64,000 nucleotides of DNA from the NCBI GenBank assembly GCA_024693365.1, contig JAILLF010000009.1, positions 58,478 to 122,477 of the forward strand, written 5' to 3'. The notes beneath the pieces were generated by a model. That model was not told the origin of the DNA and did not search any database. It worked only from the letters and a program-made list of their open reading frames with translations. Every line of letters starts with the position of its first letter. Position 1 is the stretch's first letter. This document shows, in pieces, positions 17,344 to 26,570 of this stretch. The DNA comes from Acetatifactor sp. (lineage in GTDB: Bacteria > Bacillota > Clostridia > Lachnospirales > Lachnospiraceae). The translations under genes were made by a program, and so were the position numbers.

Positions 17344-17434
17344 CGGAATTGCTTCGCAATTCTGCGACTGCGTGCCCTGCGGCACGTCCTTCGCGCTGCT
17401 CAGGATCGCGGAATTGCTTCGCAATTCTGCGACT
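17344..17434. repeat. REP-like element: two 26-bp copies flanking a second hairpin
   Basis: The same 26 bases occur at 17344-17369 and 17409-17434; each contains the palindrome GAATTGC-TTC-GCAATTC. Between them is another hairpin, CGTGCC-CTGC-GGCACG, and TTCGCGCTGCTCAGGATCGCG. This looks like a dispersed intergenic repeat lying upstream of the GT2 gene. Confidence 0.8.
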
Positions 17435-17457
17435 ATTATACTATGGATGGGGCGGGT

Positions 17458-17486
17458 TTGCAATAAAAGGAAGGAAATGCTATAAT
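17458..17486 (+). promoter_or_regulatory. sigma-A promoter for the lipoprotein gene at 17536
   Basis: TTGCAA, a 17-base spacer and a perfect TATAAT lie 50 bases upstream of the ATG. Confidence 0.75.
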
Positions 17487-17535
17487 ACGTTCTGAAAAAG
17501 TGATCATGTTTTGAAAGGATTAACGTAAGACAAAA

Positions 17536-19230
17536 ATGAAAAGAAAAGCAATTGCAGGAATATTATTGACGCTGTGTTTGTGTCTGGCATGCGGTTGTTC
17601 GGACCGGACAACGGAGGACGGCGGGCAATCTCAGGCGTCCGTGTCGGACATGACTTCCGAGGCAAAGCCATCTAAGGCGGAGGAACCAAAGAGCACGGAA
17701 GTGCCGGGAACGGAGAGTGGCGAACCGGGCGCGGTTCCGACGGCAACGCCGGAACAAAAGGCTGAGGCAGAAGTTCTGAATAATGGCGGTAATTTTGTCA
17801 GCGTGGATGGCAAGGTTTATTACAGGGAATATGGGCAGTATTCCCTGCCTGGAAGCGCGATCGGCGGAGCATTTACGGATTGCGGTGAAAACTATGGCGG
17901 AGCGATTTTGCGTTACGTAGAAGGAGACGGCGAGCCGAAAACGTTGGCGGAATATGACGAGGGCTTTGGACCGTTGTATTACCATGACGGATACTTGTAC
18001 TCGCAAATGAAAGTGAACTATTCTGAGTCCGCGGTTTATCGGACAAACGTAAAGGATGGCAAGCCGGAGATTGTTTGTGACGGGTATTTGCTTGGCGGCA
18101 GCGCGGATGGAAGATATCTTGTCGTACAAGAGTATCAGGAAGACAAAGCAGTTTTCAAAATTTTGGATGCCGGTACCATCAGTAAAGCGAAGTATGCTGC
18201 CCAAACGGGATATTCGAGTTACGTCGCGTCACGCGAAGACAAGGCATTCTTTGTCTGGCATGAGTCTAATGAAGAGCAATGGCTCATGCAGCTTGACATT
18301 CAGGGAAATCTGGTAACGCTGGCTAAGCTGCCTGTATTTTATGAAGGATCCTTGGATTACGGCGAAGTGCATTATTTTCAAGCGGAAAAAGACATGCTTA
18401 CCTTTGCGTGGGAATTATATGGAGGAACCGGTCATTTCCTAAGTGAATCGTGGCTGGTAAAAGTTCCGCTTTGCAACTCACCGGAAGGCGTGGACCCCAA
18501 GCAACCTTTGTACGAAGCGAAGGCAGAGCCGATGAATCTCTTTGGGGACGGCGCTGACGACAGTTACGTCACGGCATATAAAAACGTGTTTGGATCAGAT
18601 GACGTAAAGGAAGCGATGATCGGGTCCATTGAAAAGCCTGTTTCTGACGGAAAGGGCACTGCCGTGATCGTACAGACGATGGAGCGCGTCGGGGACGATT
18701 ATTATGCGATCGTGGCGACGGCTCACCGGGATCCCATGGAGGACATAGGCTGGCGATGGTCCTACAGGATGTTAAGTCTGGAATATCGTCATTACTGCGG
18801 TACGGCAGCACCTGAAGTTTTGGCAAGGATTTGCCCGGAGGAAGGACCGGTTACTGCATATCTTTGGCCTGTCGGGGCAAGCGGAAGTGAAGCAAAGCAA
18901 GCAGTTTACAAGATGGCGACCTTTATGGGACCGGAGGTGGAACCGGAAATCGATCAGTATCTGTATGGGGCAGAGTTTTCCGAAAGCTTGGTTTACGAGT
19001 TTCCGGAGGATGGTGACATTTATGATGACTGGAAACGCGGAGACATAAATGATTTTTATCATGAGATCAAGAAATACAAGAATAGCTACCTGAGCAAATT
19101 GCCTGAGGTTGATCCGTATCAAGGTTACGTCGTTCCCAAATCCCTAAAAATTTCTGAAGCGATGGCTTTTCACTTGGGATTTGATGAGGAAGGAAAGATC
19201 AATTATGTCAGACCTGTCGTAATGGATTAG
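17536..19230 (+). CDS. large lipoprotein of unknown function
   Basis: A 564-residue exported protein. Residues 1-21 are a signal sequence with a cysteine-rich lipobox ending LACGC, followed by a Ser/Glu/Pro/Thr-rich linker up to about residue 80. The body has many short strands rich in Tyr and Gly, such as VSVDGKVYYREYG and YYHDGYLYSQ, which suggests a beta-propeller-like DUF5050-type fold, but no catalytic motif is recognised. AAAGGATTAACG precedes the ATG. It is followed after 16 bases by a GLUG-type protein, so the two are probably one envelope operon. Confidence 0.7.
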   Translation: MKRKAIAGILLTLCLCLACGCSDRTTEDGGQSQASVSDMTSEAKPSKAEEPKSTEVPGTESGEPGAVPTATPEQKAEAEVLNNGGNFVSVDGKVYYREYGQYSLPGSAIGGAFTDCGENYGGAILRYVEGDGEPKTLAEYDEGFGPLYYHDGYLYSQMKVNYSESAVYRTNVKDGKPEIVCDGYLLGGSADGRYLVVQEYQEDKAVFKILDAGTISKAKYAAQTGYSSYVASREDKAFFVWHESNEEQWLMQLDIQGNLVTLAKLPVFYEGSLDYGEVHYFQAEKDMLTFAWELYGGTGHFLSESWLVKVPLCNSPEGVDPKQPLYEAKAEPMNLFGDGADDSYVTAYKNVFGSDDVKEAMIGSIEKPVSDGKGTAVIVQTMERVGDDYYAIVATAHRDPMEDIGWRWSYRMLSLEYRHYCGTAAPEVLARICPEEGPVTAYLWPVGASGSEAKQAVYKMATFMGPEVEPEIDQYLYGAEFSESLVYEFPEDGDIYDDWKRGDINDFYHEIKKYKNSYLSKLPEVDPYQGYVVPKSLKISEAMAFHLGFDEEGKINYVRPVVMD

Positions 19231-19246
19231 AAGGGAGGAAAGTAAA

Positions 19247-20740
19247 GTGATTCTTTTTATTCGTTTTTTAATCTTTATGATGATGTTCACGGTTCCGCAA
19301 TTCAACCGATATATGATCAAATCCAGGGAGGCAAGGGAACGGTACGAGGAAAGACAGCGAACGGAAGAAGAAAGAATCAAAACCGCAGCGCCGAATCCAA
19401 GGATTACCGCTGAAATTAATAACGATAAGCGTCCTGAAGTATGGCAGGTGACCCTCACGGATGAAGGGATCAAGAAGGATCTTGGAACGGCAAGGATCCG
19501 CGACGTTTATGAGACGGATTATATGTCTAGCGGCGTTGTGGGGCTTGTAGGCGTGCCAATCAGCGTAACGTATGAGAACGATCAGGCACAGCCCCGGCTG
19601 ATCTTTTCTTACCGGGAGGAGGAGCTTCGCGGCATCCCGGAAAGGAATCTGATCATCCTGCATGAGATGCAGGACACGTCTTATGGGCAAGTAGGCGCAG
19701 AGGCCATTGACGAAGCGGAAAATACGATTTCCGTAAAGATTTCGGAACCTGGAACGTATCTAGTGGCAGACCGTTACAAGTGGTATTCCTGCTGGGGCGT
19801 GGACGTATCGGACTATGCTTACGAGGTAGACGTTACCATGTTTAGGTCTGACTGGGAAAGGGAATGCAATACCGGTTCGATCATGGAGCTTGCCGATAAA
19901 AAATGGGCTATGGAGAATGCGCCTGAGTTTCATGTTTCCACGCCGGAACAGCTTGCGAGCGTCGTATATTATAATAATGCCATCGCAAATTACGCGACGG
20001 AGTCTCCCAGCATGTTTGTGTATCTGGAAAATGACATTGATCTGGCAAACTATGAGTGGGTACCCATGGGATGGAGCGGGGCGCCGAACAACCGCTTTGA
20101 CGGCGTGTTTGATGGTCAGGGACACGTCATCAGGAATTTAAGAATTCAGGAACCGGACCGCTCTCACGTGGCATTTATCGGTTATTCCACTGGCGTGACC
20201 GTGAAGAACGTTACCTTCGAAAATGCCTTTGTGAGCGGCGGATCCTATACTGGAATTGTCGGCGGTGAGATTTACGTGTCGAAGGAATGGGAGAACGTGC
20301 ACGTGGACGGCGTGATCGCGGATGCACGCGGAGAGGTAGGAAGCATTATCGGAAGAGAGGCTGCTTTGCATTTTAAGGATTGCAGCGCGAACGTGACGTA
20401 TCAAAAATCTAGCGGCGAAACGTATCCGCTGGAATACTTCTCTCACAGACTGGAAGTGATCGCCAATACGCCTGCTGTGGAAGATTTTACGCTGGCTTAT
20501 GATGAAAACGGATGCGTTACCAGAACGACCTTAGATGCGAATTACAGGAATCTGTGCTGGCATTTGGAGGCAGACGGCGTTCAGATATTGCAAAGAGGCG
20601 CGGAGAATGAGACGGTTTTCAATGCCGCAGGTTTCTTTGAAAATTATCCGGGAGCGAAAGATCGCAAGATATGGCTTGAGGCATACACGGGTGAGACTTA
20701 TACAAGAGTCAGCAACGTGCTGGAATATCCAAACAAATAA
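19247..20740 (+). CDS. membrane-anchored GLUG-type surface protein
   Basis: A 497-residue protein with an N-terminal hydrophobic anchor (residues 2-18) followed by a highly charged helix (REARERYEERQRTEEERI) and a large outer domain. The region about 285-345 contains FDGVFDGQGHVIRNLRI and VKNVTFENAFVSGG, typical GLUG/beta-helix repeats similar in style to the protein at 10.6 kb. GTG 19247 is the start, with GGGAGG nine bases upstream. No enzymatic motif was found; an adhesive or structural role is inferred from the repeat type only. Confidence 0.7.
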   Translation: MILFIRFLIFMMMFTVPQFNRYMIKSREARERYEERQRTEEERIKTAAPNPRITAEINNDKRPEVWQVTLTDEGIKKDLGTARIRDVYETDYMSSGVVGLVGVPISVTYENDQAQPRLIFSYREEELRGIPERNLIILHEMQDTSYGQVGAEAIDEAENTISVKISEPGTYLVADRYKWYSCWGVDVSDYAYEVDVTMFRSDWERECNTGSIMELADKKWAMENAPEFHVSTPEQLASVVYYNNAIANYATESPSMFVYLENDIDLANYEWVPMGWSGAPNNRFDGVFDGQGHVIRNLRIQEPDRSHVAFIGYSTGVTVKNVTFENAFVSGGSYTGIVGGEIYVSKEWENVHVDGVIADARGEVGSIIGREAALHFKDCSANVTYQKSSGETYPLEYFSHRLEVIANTPAVEDFTLAYDENGCVTRTTLDANYRNLCWHLEADGVQILQRGAENETVFNAAGFFENYPGAKDRKIWLEAYTGETYTRVSNVLEYPNK

Positions 20741-20756
20741 ATATGTTAGAAAGAGT

Positions 20757-20786
20757 ATCGGCGAAAGCATTAACGCTTTCGCCGAT
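20757..20786. terminator. terminator between GLUG gene and convergent diguanylate cyclase gene
   Basis: ATCGGCGAAAGC-ATTAAC-GCTTTCGCCGAT is a perfect 12-base-pair hairpin. The TAA stop of the minus-strand gene lies in its loop. Confidence 0.75.
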
Positions 20787-22188
20787 CGCCTTCCTGACGA
20801 TAATAAAGGGCTTTATTTTGAGAAAGTATCTTAGTTGCTTTCTTAAATACGTCACTGCACGTATGATCCTGTTCCGCGTCAAAGGCAGCAACGCCGCTGG
20901 TGAAGGACAGGGTCATTTCATATGTCTTTTCTTCTGCATTAAATCTTGCAACGATCTCTGCGAGCTTCTCAATGGATGCGCTTAATTCCTCGGAAGTAGT
21001 CCCGTTCTTAAAAACTACAAATTCATCACTGCCGATCCTGAATACGTCTGCTGCGTCAAAAACGCGAAGCAGCAACGTAGCCACGTCGGCAATCATTTGA
21101 TCTCCATACTTCAAACCATACTCGTCATTGACGTGCCTAAGGCCATTCACGTCGAACAGGGCCATGGAGAAGTTTGCGACTTTATCCGTAATGTCCAGAT
21201 CAATGTCTCTTGTGAGTTCAAGATATGCCGTTCTGTTGCCGACGCCCGTGAGGGGATCCGTGTAATCCTGCTCCCGCACGTAGGAGACGTACTGTTTTAC
21301 GTCGAGATGCGTCTGACGGATCTTGTCACCAATGGCATCCACGGTGTGAGATACGGAAATCTCTTCGCCGTCAAGGTCATCTTTCTTTTTTGGCTTTTTC
21401 TGCTTTCTTAAAATTCTCCAAAGAGAAGGATTCGCTTCAAAATCTGCAGGCGGTGCCATTTCCAGATTCAAGGTCTGTACCTCTTCGGAAAGAGCAGTCA
21501 CCTCATTGTACAAGGCGTGGATCTTCTTGGTGAAACGATTGGCAATGGTGATGATAATAAATGCTCCAAACAAAAGCGAAAGCACGGTGATGATCAAAAT
21601 GCTGGCCGTATTCATGGCGATCAGGTCGTCATACCACTGCGCATCATAATCTACGGCAACAATGCATACGAGATCGCCCAAGGAATCAAATACCGGGCAG
21701 TAGGAGCTGTAGAATATGCCCCAGCGATCGGTAAAGGGTGTCTCGTCAACGGTTGGAACGTGTTCGTTGGCTGCCCTAAAAAGAGCATCCGTAAAAACGA
21801 CAGGTTCATCGTATTGCCCGGGATCAATGGGATCAGAGTCAATTAGGAAGACGAAATCTTTAGCACCTTTATACTTGATGGTGTAAATGTATTTCATGTC
21901 CATGTTGTTCTTGAAAAGAAGTAAGGAGTCAAGAACGGCCTGGGTCTCTTCGGGATGCTTCCCGGGACCGTCGTCACGAATGGATTTTAGCGAGTTCGCG
22001 TCCTTAGAGAGGGAAGCGGCGGCAATCTTGGCGGCGTCCAGCATGCGGCTTCTGATCAAATTGGTCATGGCCTTTCTGGACTGCGTCGTTAAGACAATGC
22101 CCAAAAGAAAATCCATTGACAACAAAAAGAAGCAGGCAATCAACAGATATTTCGTGGTATCATTTAGCTTTTTTCTTTTTTTACTCAT
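20770..22188 (-). CDS. membrane diguanylate cyclase with Cache-like sensor domain
   Basis: A 472-residue protein. TM1 (about 12-32) and TM2 (about 195-217) flank an extracytoplasmic sensor of about 160 residues whose NMDKYIYTIKYK-like and DRWGIFYSSYCPVFDSLGD patterns fit a Cache domain. A linker leads to a GGDEF domain (about 310-460). The catalytic signature is GSDEF rather than GGDEF, a substitution seen in active enzymes, and the usual upstream RxxD inhibitory site is not apparent. It should synthesise cyclic di-GMP in response to an extracellular ligand. It is monocistronic. Activity is likely but not certain because of the signature variant. Confidence 0.9.
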   Translation of the reverse strand: MSKKRKKLNDTTKYLLIACFFLLSMDFLLGIVLTTQSRKAMTNLIRSRMLDAAKIAAASLSKDANSLKSIRDDGPGKHPEETQAVLDSLLLFKNNMDMKYIYTIKYKGAKDFVFLIDSDPIDPGQYDEPVVFTDALFRAANEHVPTVDETPFTDRWGIFYSSYCPVFDSLGDLVCIVAVDYDAQWYDDLIAMNTASILIITVLSLLFGAFIIITIANRFTKKIHALYNEVTALSEEVQTLNLEMAPPADFEANPSLWRILRKQKKPKKKDDLDGEEISVSHTVDAIGDKIRQTHLDVKQYVSYVREQDYTDPLTGVGNRTAYLELTRDIDLDITDKVANFSMALFDVNGLRHVNDEYGLKYGDQMIADVATLLLRVFDAADVFRIGSDEFVVFKNGTTSEELSASIEKLAEIVARFNAEEKTYEMTLSFTSGVAAFDAEQDHTCSDVFKKATKILSQNKALYYRQEGDRRKR

Positions 22189-22334
22189 GGCTCATCCTCA
22201 GTGAGAGTCGCTTTGTTACAATACAGTTTCACTATTTAACCACTATGATTATAGAAAGCGGGGAATGGATTGTCAATTGCGCAAGGCCTGGAAGAGCTAA
22301 TTGTAACAAAAATGATTCATTTTTGAAAATCCTC

Positions 22335-22363
22335 TTGACAAGCTGTGCATAGCTGTATATACT
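22335..22363 (+). promoter_or_regulatory. sigma-A promoter of the GntR/ABC operon with overlapping operator-like sequence
   Basis: A perfect TTGACA, 17-base spacer and TATACT lie 68 bases before the first ABC gene. The -10 box overlaps TATAT-ACTGTAC-ATATA (22356-22372), an imperfect palindrome that could be the site of the YtrA-type repressor encoded in the operon. Confidence 0.75.
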
Positions 22364-22430
22364 GTACATATAGACACAAGAAACACTTCAGTTTTGGAAC
22401 ATTGAGCTGATTGGAAATGAGGTAGATAAA

Positions 22431-23333
22431 ATGACGCTGTTTAGATGTGAACGTCTCACAAAAAACTTGGGGGAATATAAGCTAAAGGACGTAAGCTTTT
22501 CCCTGGCACCCGGACGCGTGCTGGGCGTGATCGGTACGAACGGTTGCGGAAAGACAACGCTTCTCCGGACAATCCTTGGAAGCTACCGCTTGGATCAGGA
22601 GGTTGACTTTGGGGAACTTACGATCGGTAATCTGCATTTTCGGAAGGACGTGAAGAAATATAAGGAAAGTATGGCGTACGTGTTGCAGGCGAATCCGTTT
22701 TCCGAGTTCATGCATCCCATTGAAATTGGCGAGAGGTATGGCCATTTCTATCCGGGGTTTGATCTGAAGAAGTATAAGGAATTGCTTGGAAAATACGAGG
22801 TCCCGGTAAAGAAGATGATCACTGAGCTCTCAAAGGGGCAGAGCCTCCGCATGCAGCTGGCTTTTGCGCTAAGTTATCCCGCAAAGCTCTACGTGTTCGA
22901 TGAACCCGTTGGAAATCTTGACGTGGAATTCCGGGATACCTTTTACGGGATCGTCAGGGAGCTTACGGCAAGCGAGCAATGCTCCGTGATCCTTTCGAGC
23001 CACTTGGTCACGGAACTGGAACACGTGGCGGACGAGATCCTGTGGATCGGGAAGGAAAACGAGGAGGGCTTCGTGAGATTCACCGGTACCATGGACGACC
23101 TGAAGAACCGATATCGCTTGCTGTCCGTGGATGATGAAACGGCGAAAGCCATTCCGGCGGAAATGATCCGCGGAAAGAGGCTTCGGGAGAATCACAAGGA
23201 TTACTTAATTTATCAGGAAGACGGAGATTATACCAAAGAAGGACCAGGCGCCCTGCCGAAAGAACTGTGGGAGGGGCTTAGATTCCCGGATCTCCAGGAG
23301 ATCATGTATTTTGTGGAAAAGAGGGATGCGTAA
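22431..23333 (+). CDS. ABC transporter ATP-binding protein
   Basis: A 300-residue single nucleotide-binding domain with Walker A GTNGCGKTT (about 37-45), signature LSKGQ and Walker B YVFDEPVGNLD. The C-terminal 80 residues are the extra domain of the YtrB/BcrA-type drug or peptide exporters. GAGGT lies eight bases before the ATG. The stop overlaps the start of the next gene (TAATG), so the next protein is very likely its membrane partner. The operon carries a YtrA-family repressor, a setting often linked to cell-wall antibiotic response; the substrate is unknown. Confidence 0.92.
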   Translation: MTLFRCERLTKNLGEYKLKDVSFSLAPGRVLGVIGTNGCGKTTLLRTILGSYRLDQEVDFGELTIGNLHFRKDVKKYKESMAYVLQANPFSEFMHPIEIGERYGHFYPGFDLKKYKELLGKYEVPVKKMITELSKGQSLRMQLAFALSYPAKLYVFDEPVGNLDVEFRDTFYGIVRELTASEQCSVILSSHLVTELEHVADEILWIGKENEEGFVRFTGTMDDLKNRYRLLSVDDETAKAIPAEMIRGKRLRENHKDYLIYQEDGDYTKEGPGALPKELWEGLRFPDLQEIMYFVEKRDA

Positions 23334-24016
23334 TGAGAGAATATTTTAGACAGGAAAGATTATCCTTTCGTTATTTACCGGTGTTTTGGCTGACAAGACT
23401 TTTGTTTGTGGTCTTGGTTGTTTTGCTTCCGACCGCTCAGATGTTTTTGATGATCATGGCGGCCGTGTTCAGCTATGGTTTCCGCTATGAGACGGAGGAG
23501 GAATGCTTACTGCCCCTGACGGATGAAGAGATCAAAAGGATGAGACTTACCAGATGTAATATGATCTGGCTGAGATATCTGGTTGTGGGACTTGCCGGCA
23601 TTCTGCTAGGGTACTTGCTCCCGGATTCCATTATTATCCGGGGAGGCATGTATGGAAGCCCCGTAATCTTAGGCGCATTTTTCGCTTTGCAGATGGTGGC
23701 GATTTACGAGACGCTTTTGGAAAGAGCCGAGGGTATCACGGGAGGAAAGAAGATATATACGCCTTTTCGTTACGTCTTTTGTTCCCTTCCGACCGTGATC
23801 CTCTTTGTTTATGCATTTAGGGGATTGGAGTTCCGCAAAAAAACGGCTTTCTTTATGAATGGGGCAACATGGATTCACATAGGCATATTGCTTGCGGCAA
23901 CGGCGCTGCTCGCCATTTACTGCGTGAAACTGTATAGTGAATGGAAGATACGTGATTTCGCGCCGAATGCCGAAAAGGAGACGAGGGCGGCGAAGAAAGA
24001 AAAAGAGATAAATTGA
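23333..24016 (+). CDS. ABC transporter membrane protein of the GntR-linked operon
   Basis: A 227-residue integral membrane protein with about five hydrophobic segments and a charged Lys/Glu-rich C-terminal tail. It shows no recognised permease motif, but its one-base overlap with the preceding ATPase gene indicates that it is the membrane partner. Such small, divergent permeases are usual in YtrA-regulated ABC operons. Confidence 0.75.
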   Translation: MREYFRQERLSFRYLPVFWLTRLLFVVLVVLLPTAQMFLMIMAAVFSYGFRYETEEECLLPLTDEEIKRMRLTRCNMIWLRYLVVGLAGILLGYLLPDSIIIRGGMYGSPVILGAFFALQMVAIYETLLERAEGITGGKKIYTPFRYVFCSLPTVILFVYAFRGLEFRKKTAFFMNGATWIHIGILLAATALLAIYCVKLYSEWKIRDFAPNAEKETRAAKKEKEIN

Positions 24017-24060
24017 CGGGAGTTTGGAATTGGCCGAAGGAAAAAAGCAGGAGGTAGAAC

Positions 24061-24429
24061 ATGAACGTAAACGTGCAAACAAAAAGTGGATTGCCCATAT
24101 ATGAACAGATCGAAAGACAGATCAAGGAAATGATCGTCTCCGGCGAATTAAAGGAAGGAGAGATGCTTCCGTCCATACGTGCCCTGGCGGCTGACGTCAA
24201 GATCAGCGTGATTACGGTGAAGCGTGCCTATGAGGATTTGGAGAAGGAGGGCATGATCTATTCCGTTCAGGGAAAGGGCTTTTACGTAGACAATCCGGAT
24301 CTCCAGTATGTCAAGGAAAAGGAGACGGTAGGCATTGAGGAGCATTTGGGAGAGTGGGTCAGCGAGGCGAAAAAGGCAGGCATGACCAAGCAGGAAGCTC
24401 TTGACATGCTTGACATTCTGTGGGAATAA
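24061..24429 (+). CDS. GntR-family repressor, YtrA subfamily
   Basis: A 122-residue regulator. The winged helix (about 8-75; SGLPIYEQIERQIKEMI and LPSIRALAADVKISVITVKRAYEDLE) is followed only by a short dimerisation helix pair, as in the YtrA subfamily. GGAGG lies before the ATG. It sits between two ATPase/membrane-protein pairs in one operon and probably represses the promoter at 22335, being released by a cell-envelope stress signal in known relatives. Confidence 0.93.
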   Translation: MNVNVQTKSGLPIYEQIERQIKEMIVSGELKEGEMLPSIRALAADVKISVITVKRAYEDLEKEGMIYSVQGKGFYVDNPDLQYVKEKETVGIEEHLGEWVSEAKKAGMTKQEALDMLDILWE

Positions 24430-24446
24430 AGTGAGGATAAAACGAA

Positions 24447-25160
24447 ATGTTGGAAGCTAAAAAATTGAATTACAGGTATGGTTTCAAAATAGGAAAAGAG
24501 AAAGATGATTTTGAGATTCGCGATGCGTCGCTATTGATAGAACCCGGTTACGTATCCTGTCTTTTGGGGAAAAATGGCGCGGGTAAGACAACACTTTTAT
24601 CACTTTTGTATGGGATGCTTTGGCCTAGGACCGGAGAAATCCTGTGGAATGGGACGCCGCTGACGAAGAGGAACCTGACAGCCTTCCGGCGAGAGGTGGC
24701 TTACGCGGGTGAGAGCTGGTGCATTGATGGTTTGACGGTGAAGCAGAACGTGGAAACGCTTTCCATCTTCTATCCTTCCTTTGACAAAAAATACTTCGAA
24801 AATCTGATGCACCTGGCGGGTGCGGAAGGATGCATGGAAAAACTGGTTGATACGTTGTCTGCCGGAGAGCGCGTAAAGACGGAACTGTCGTTTTTGCTGG
24901 CCAGAAGGCCAAAGCTCCTTTTGCTGGATGAGCCGCTGGCAAACATAGACCCCGTGTTTAAGCTGGACGTATTGGAGCTATTGCAAAAGACGGTGGCAGA
25001 GAATGAGACAGGCATACTGATCAGCACGCATTTGGTCGATGAAATCTCGGACATGGTGGATTACGTTCACGTGATGGAGAACGGAAGCATTGTTGAAAGC
25101 GGAAGCAGATTTGAGGTTTTGGGTGAAGAAGGAGGATTGCGGGACGTGTTTGCAAAATAG
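24447..25160 (+). CDS. second ABC transporter ATP-binding protein of the operon
   Basis: A 237-residue ATPase with Walker A GKNGAGKTT, signature LSAGERV in place of LSGGQ and Walker B LLLLDEPLANIDP. The residue after LSAG is Glu, a variant common in this exporter class. GAGGAT precedes the ATG by eight bases. It is clearly distinct from the ATPase at 22431 and is paired with the membrane protein that follows. Confidence 0.92.
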   Translation: MLEAKKLNYRYGFKIGKEKDDFEIRDASLLIEPGYVSCLLGKNGAGKTTLLSLLYGMLWPRTGEILWNGTPLTKRNLTAFRREVAYAGESWCIDGLTVKQNVETLSIFYPSFDKKYFENLMHLAGAEGCMEKLVDTLSAGERVKTELSFLLARRPKLLLLDEPLANIDPVFKLDVLELLQKTVAENETGILISTHLVDEISDMVDYVHVMENGSIVESGSRFEVLGEEGGLRDVFAK

Positions 25161-25176
25161 GCTCCCGTGACGAAAA

Positions 25177-26394
25177 ATGGATAATAAAATGGTCATGAAT
25201 GAATTTCGAAAATACATGGGTAAAAAGCATTGGAGACTGAACGGATGGATCGTCATCTGGATTACCTCCGCAGCGTATTTAATGAGTTCGGGAAATAAGG
25301 TGGCTGAAGCGCTGGAAGGAATGTACCTTGTGGGTGCAATCCTGTTTGTTATGGCGGCGGTTCATACTTACGTTCGGAAGTATACGCGATTCTATTTTTC
25401 TGAGATGAAGGACGTGAAGGGACCTAAGCTGCAAGTGCATTCGGACCTGGAGGACGTAATCCGGAGCCTGAGCTTTGATCCTGCCGCATATTTTATCCTC
25501 CTGGGGAAGAGGCTCCTGCCGATGCAGATCGGTTCCGCGGCCGCATTTTTGCTTGCGGGAGCACTGAAGCTGATCACGTTGGAAAAGGCACTGATCATCG
25601 CAGCGATCTACTTGGCGGTTCCATGGATTTTCCTGTTTTTGAGAGCATATGAGCTCCAGTGGTATATGACGCACGCGTGTGGGATTGGACGTCGCTTTTT
25701 GATTGGGGCATTTGGTGCATTTGCAGATCTTTGCAGGATCATGATGATGGGAATTTCCTTTCTTTCGCTTGCGTTTTATATCGTTGGCATGCTGGGAAGC
25801 AACCAGTTGATGGAGGGCGTGAGTGAGCAGGAGGCCGTGAGATATAGCAGCAACGTGGGTATCTGGATCGTGGTTGTGGTCGTGGCGTCCATATTGCTCA
25901 GTTTATTCGCGTCAGGAGTCTTTGACGATGCAAACTATAGCATTTGGGGAAAGGCAAGGCGCGTGATCGTAGCGGGATTGCTGGCAGCGTTTGTCCTGGC
26001 AACGGGAGTGTATTGTTATCAAATGACGAATAATCACGTAAAACTAGAGGAGACGTCCGTAACGGTAAGGCGCGGCGGCGTTGACACGGTATACGGGTTA
26101 GATGAGATCGCGTCTTACAGGATTTATTGCCGCAGTGAAGCTTTGGAGATGGAACTGCGATTCCGGGATGGAAAGTCAGCCACGTTGTTTGGGGATGCCG
26201 CAGAGGAGACTGATGCGTGGAATGACAAGTATTACGGCGATGCAAATTATGCCGCATATTTGGTGGATTACCTTGCAAGGCGCGGCGTCCAGGGAACCTT
26301 GGAGGATCAGGAGAAGATCGAGGAAGTCATGAGAGGGTATGATGCGGAGCTGAAGAAAGGGTTCGAGCACATCGTCGAAGTGATGGGAAAGTAA
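25177..26394 (+). CDS. ABC transporter membrane protein of the second pair
   Basis: A 405-residue protein with about six hydrophobic segments in the first 290 residues and a soluble C-terminal domain with a short strand-rich stretch (LEETSVTVRRGGVDTVYGLDE) and a helical end. It has no named domain that can be read by eye. It lies 16 bases after the second ATPase gene. The ribosome binding site is weak; a start at 25192 is also possible. Confidence 0.75.
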   Translation: MDNKMVMNEFRKYMGKKHWRLNGWIVIWITSAAYLMSSGNKVAEALEGMYLVGAILFVMAAVHTYVRKYTRFYFSEMKDVKGPKLQVHSDLEDVIRSLSFDPAAYFILLGKRLLPMQIGSAAAFLLAGALKLITLEKALIIAAIYLAVPWIFLFLRAYELQWYMTHACGIGRRFLIGAFGAFADLCRIMMMGISFLSLAFYIVGMLGSNQLMEGVSEQEAVRYSSNVGIWIVVVVVASILLSLFASGVFDDANYSIWGKARRVIVAGLLAAFVLATGVYCYQMTNNHVKLEETSVTVRRGGVDTVYGLDEIASYRIYCRSEALEMELRFRDGKSATLFGDAAEETDAWNDKYYGDANYAAYLVDYLARRGVQGTLEDQEKIEEVMRGYDAELKKGFEHIVEVMGK

Positions 26395-26493
26395 CCGATC
26401 GCCGGGGGACAACAAACAAAATGAAACCAGGATTTCATTGATTGACGGGAAAAAAGAGAAAAGATTTAGTTGGTTGATGGAATAAATAGAAAA

Positions 26494-26522
26494 TTGACTT
26501 CACCAGGCCGATATGATAGAAT
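26494..26522 (+). promoter_or_regulatory. promoter of the NiCo riboswitch-CDF transcript
   Basis: TTGACT, a 17-base spacer and TAGAAT. The transcript would start near 26529 and carry about 200 bases of leader. A ten-base direct repeat TGCATCTACA occurs at 26541-26550 and 26557-26566, between promoter and aptamer. Confidence 0.75.
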
Positions 26523-26570
26523 AATTAAAACTCGTTGCACTGCATCTACACTTTCGTGCATCTACAGTAC

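Noticed and set aside
17311..17463. N-terminal extension of the GT2 glycosyltransferase by 51 codons
   Set aside because: The extension is a translation of the REP-like repeat, and the ribosome binding site supports ATG 17310.
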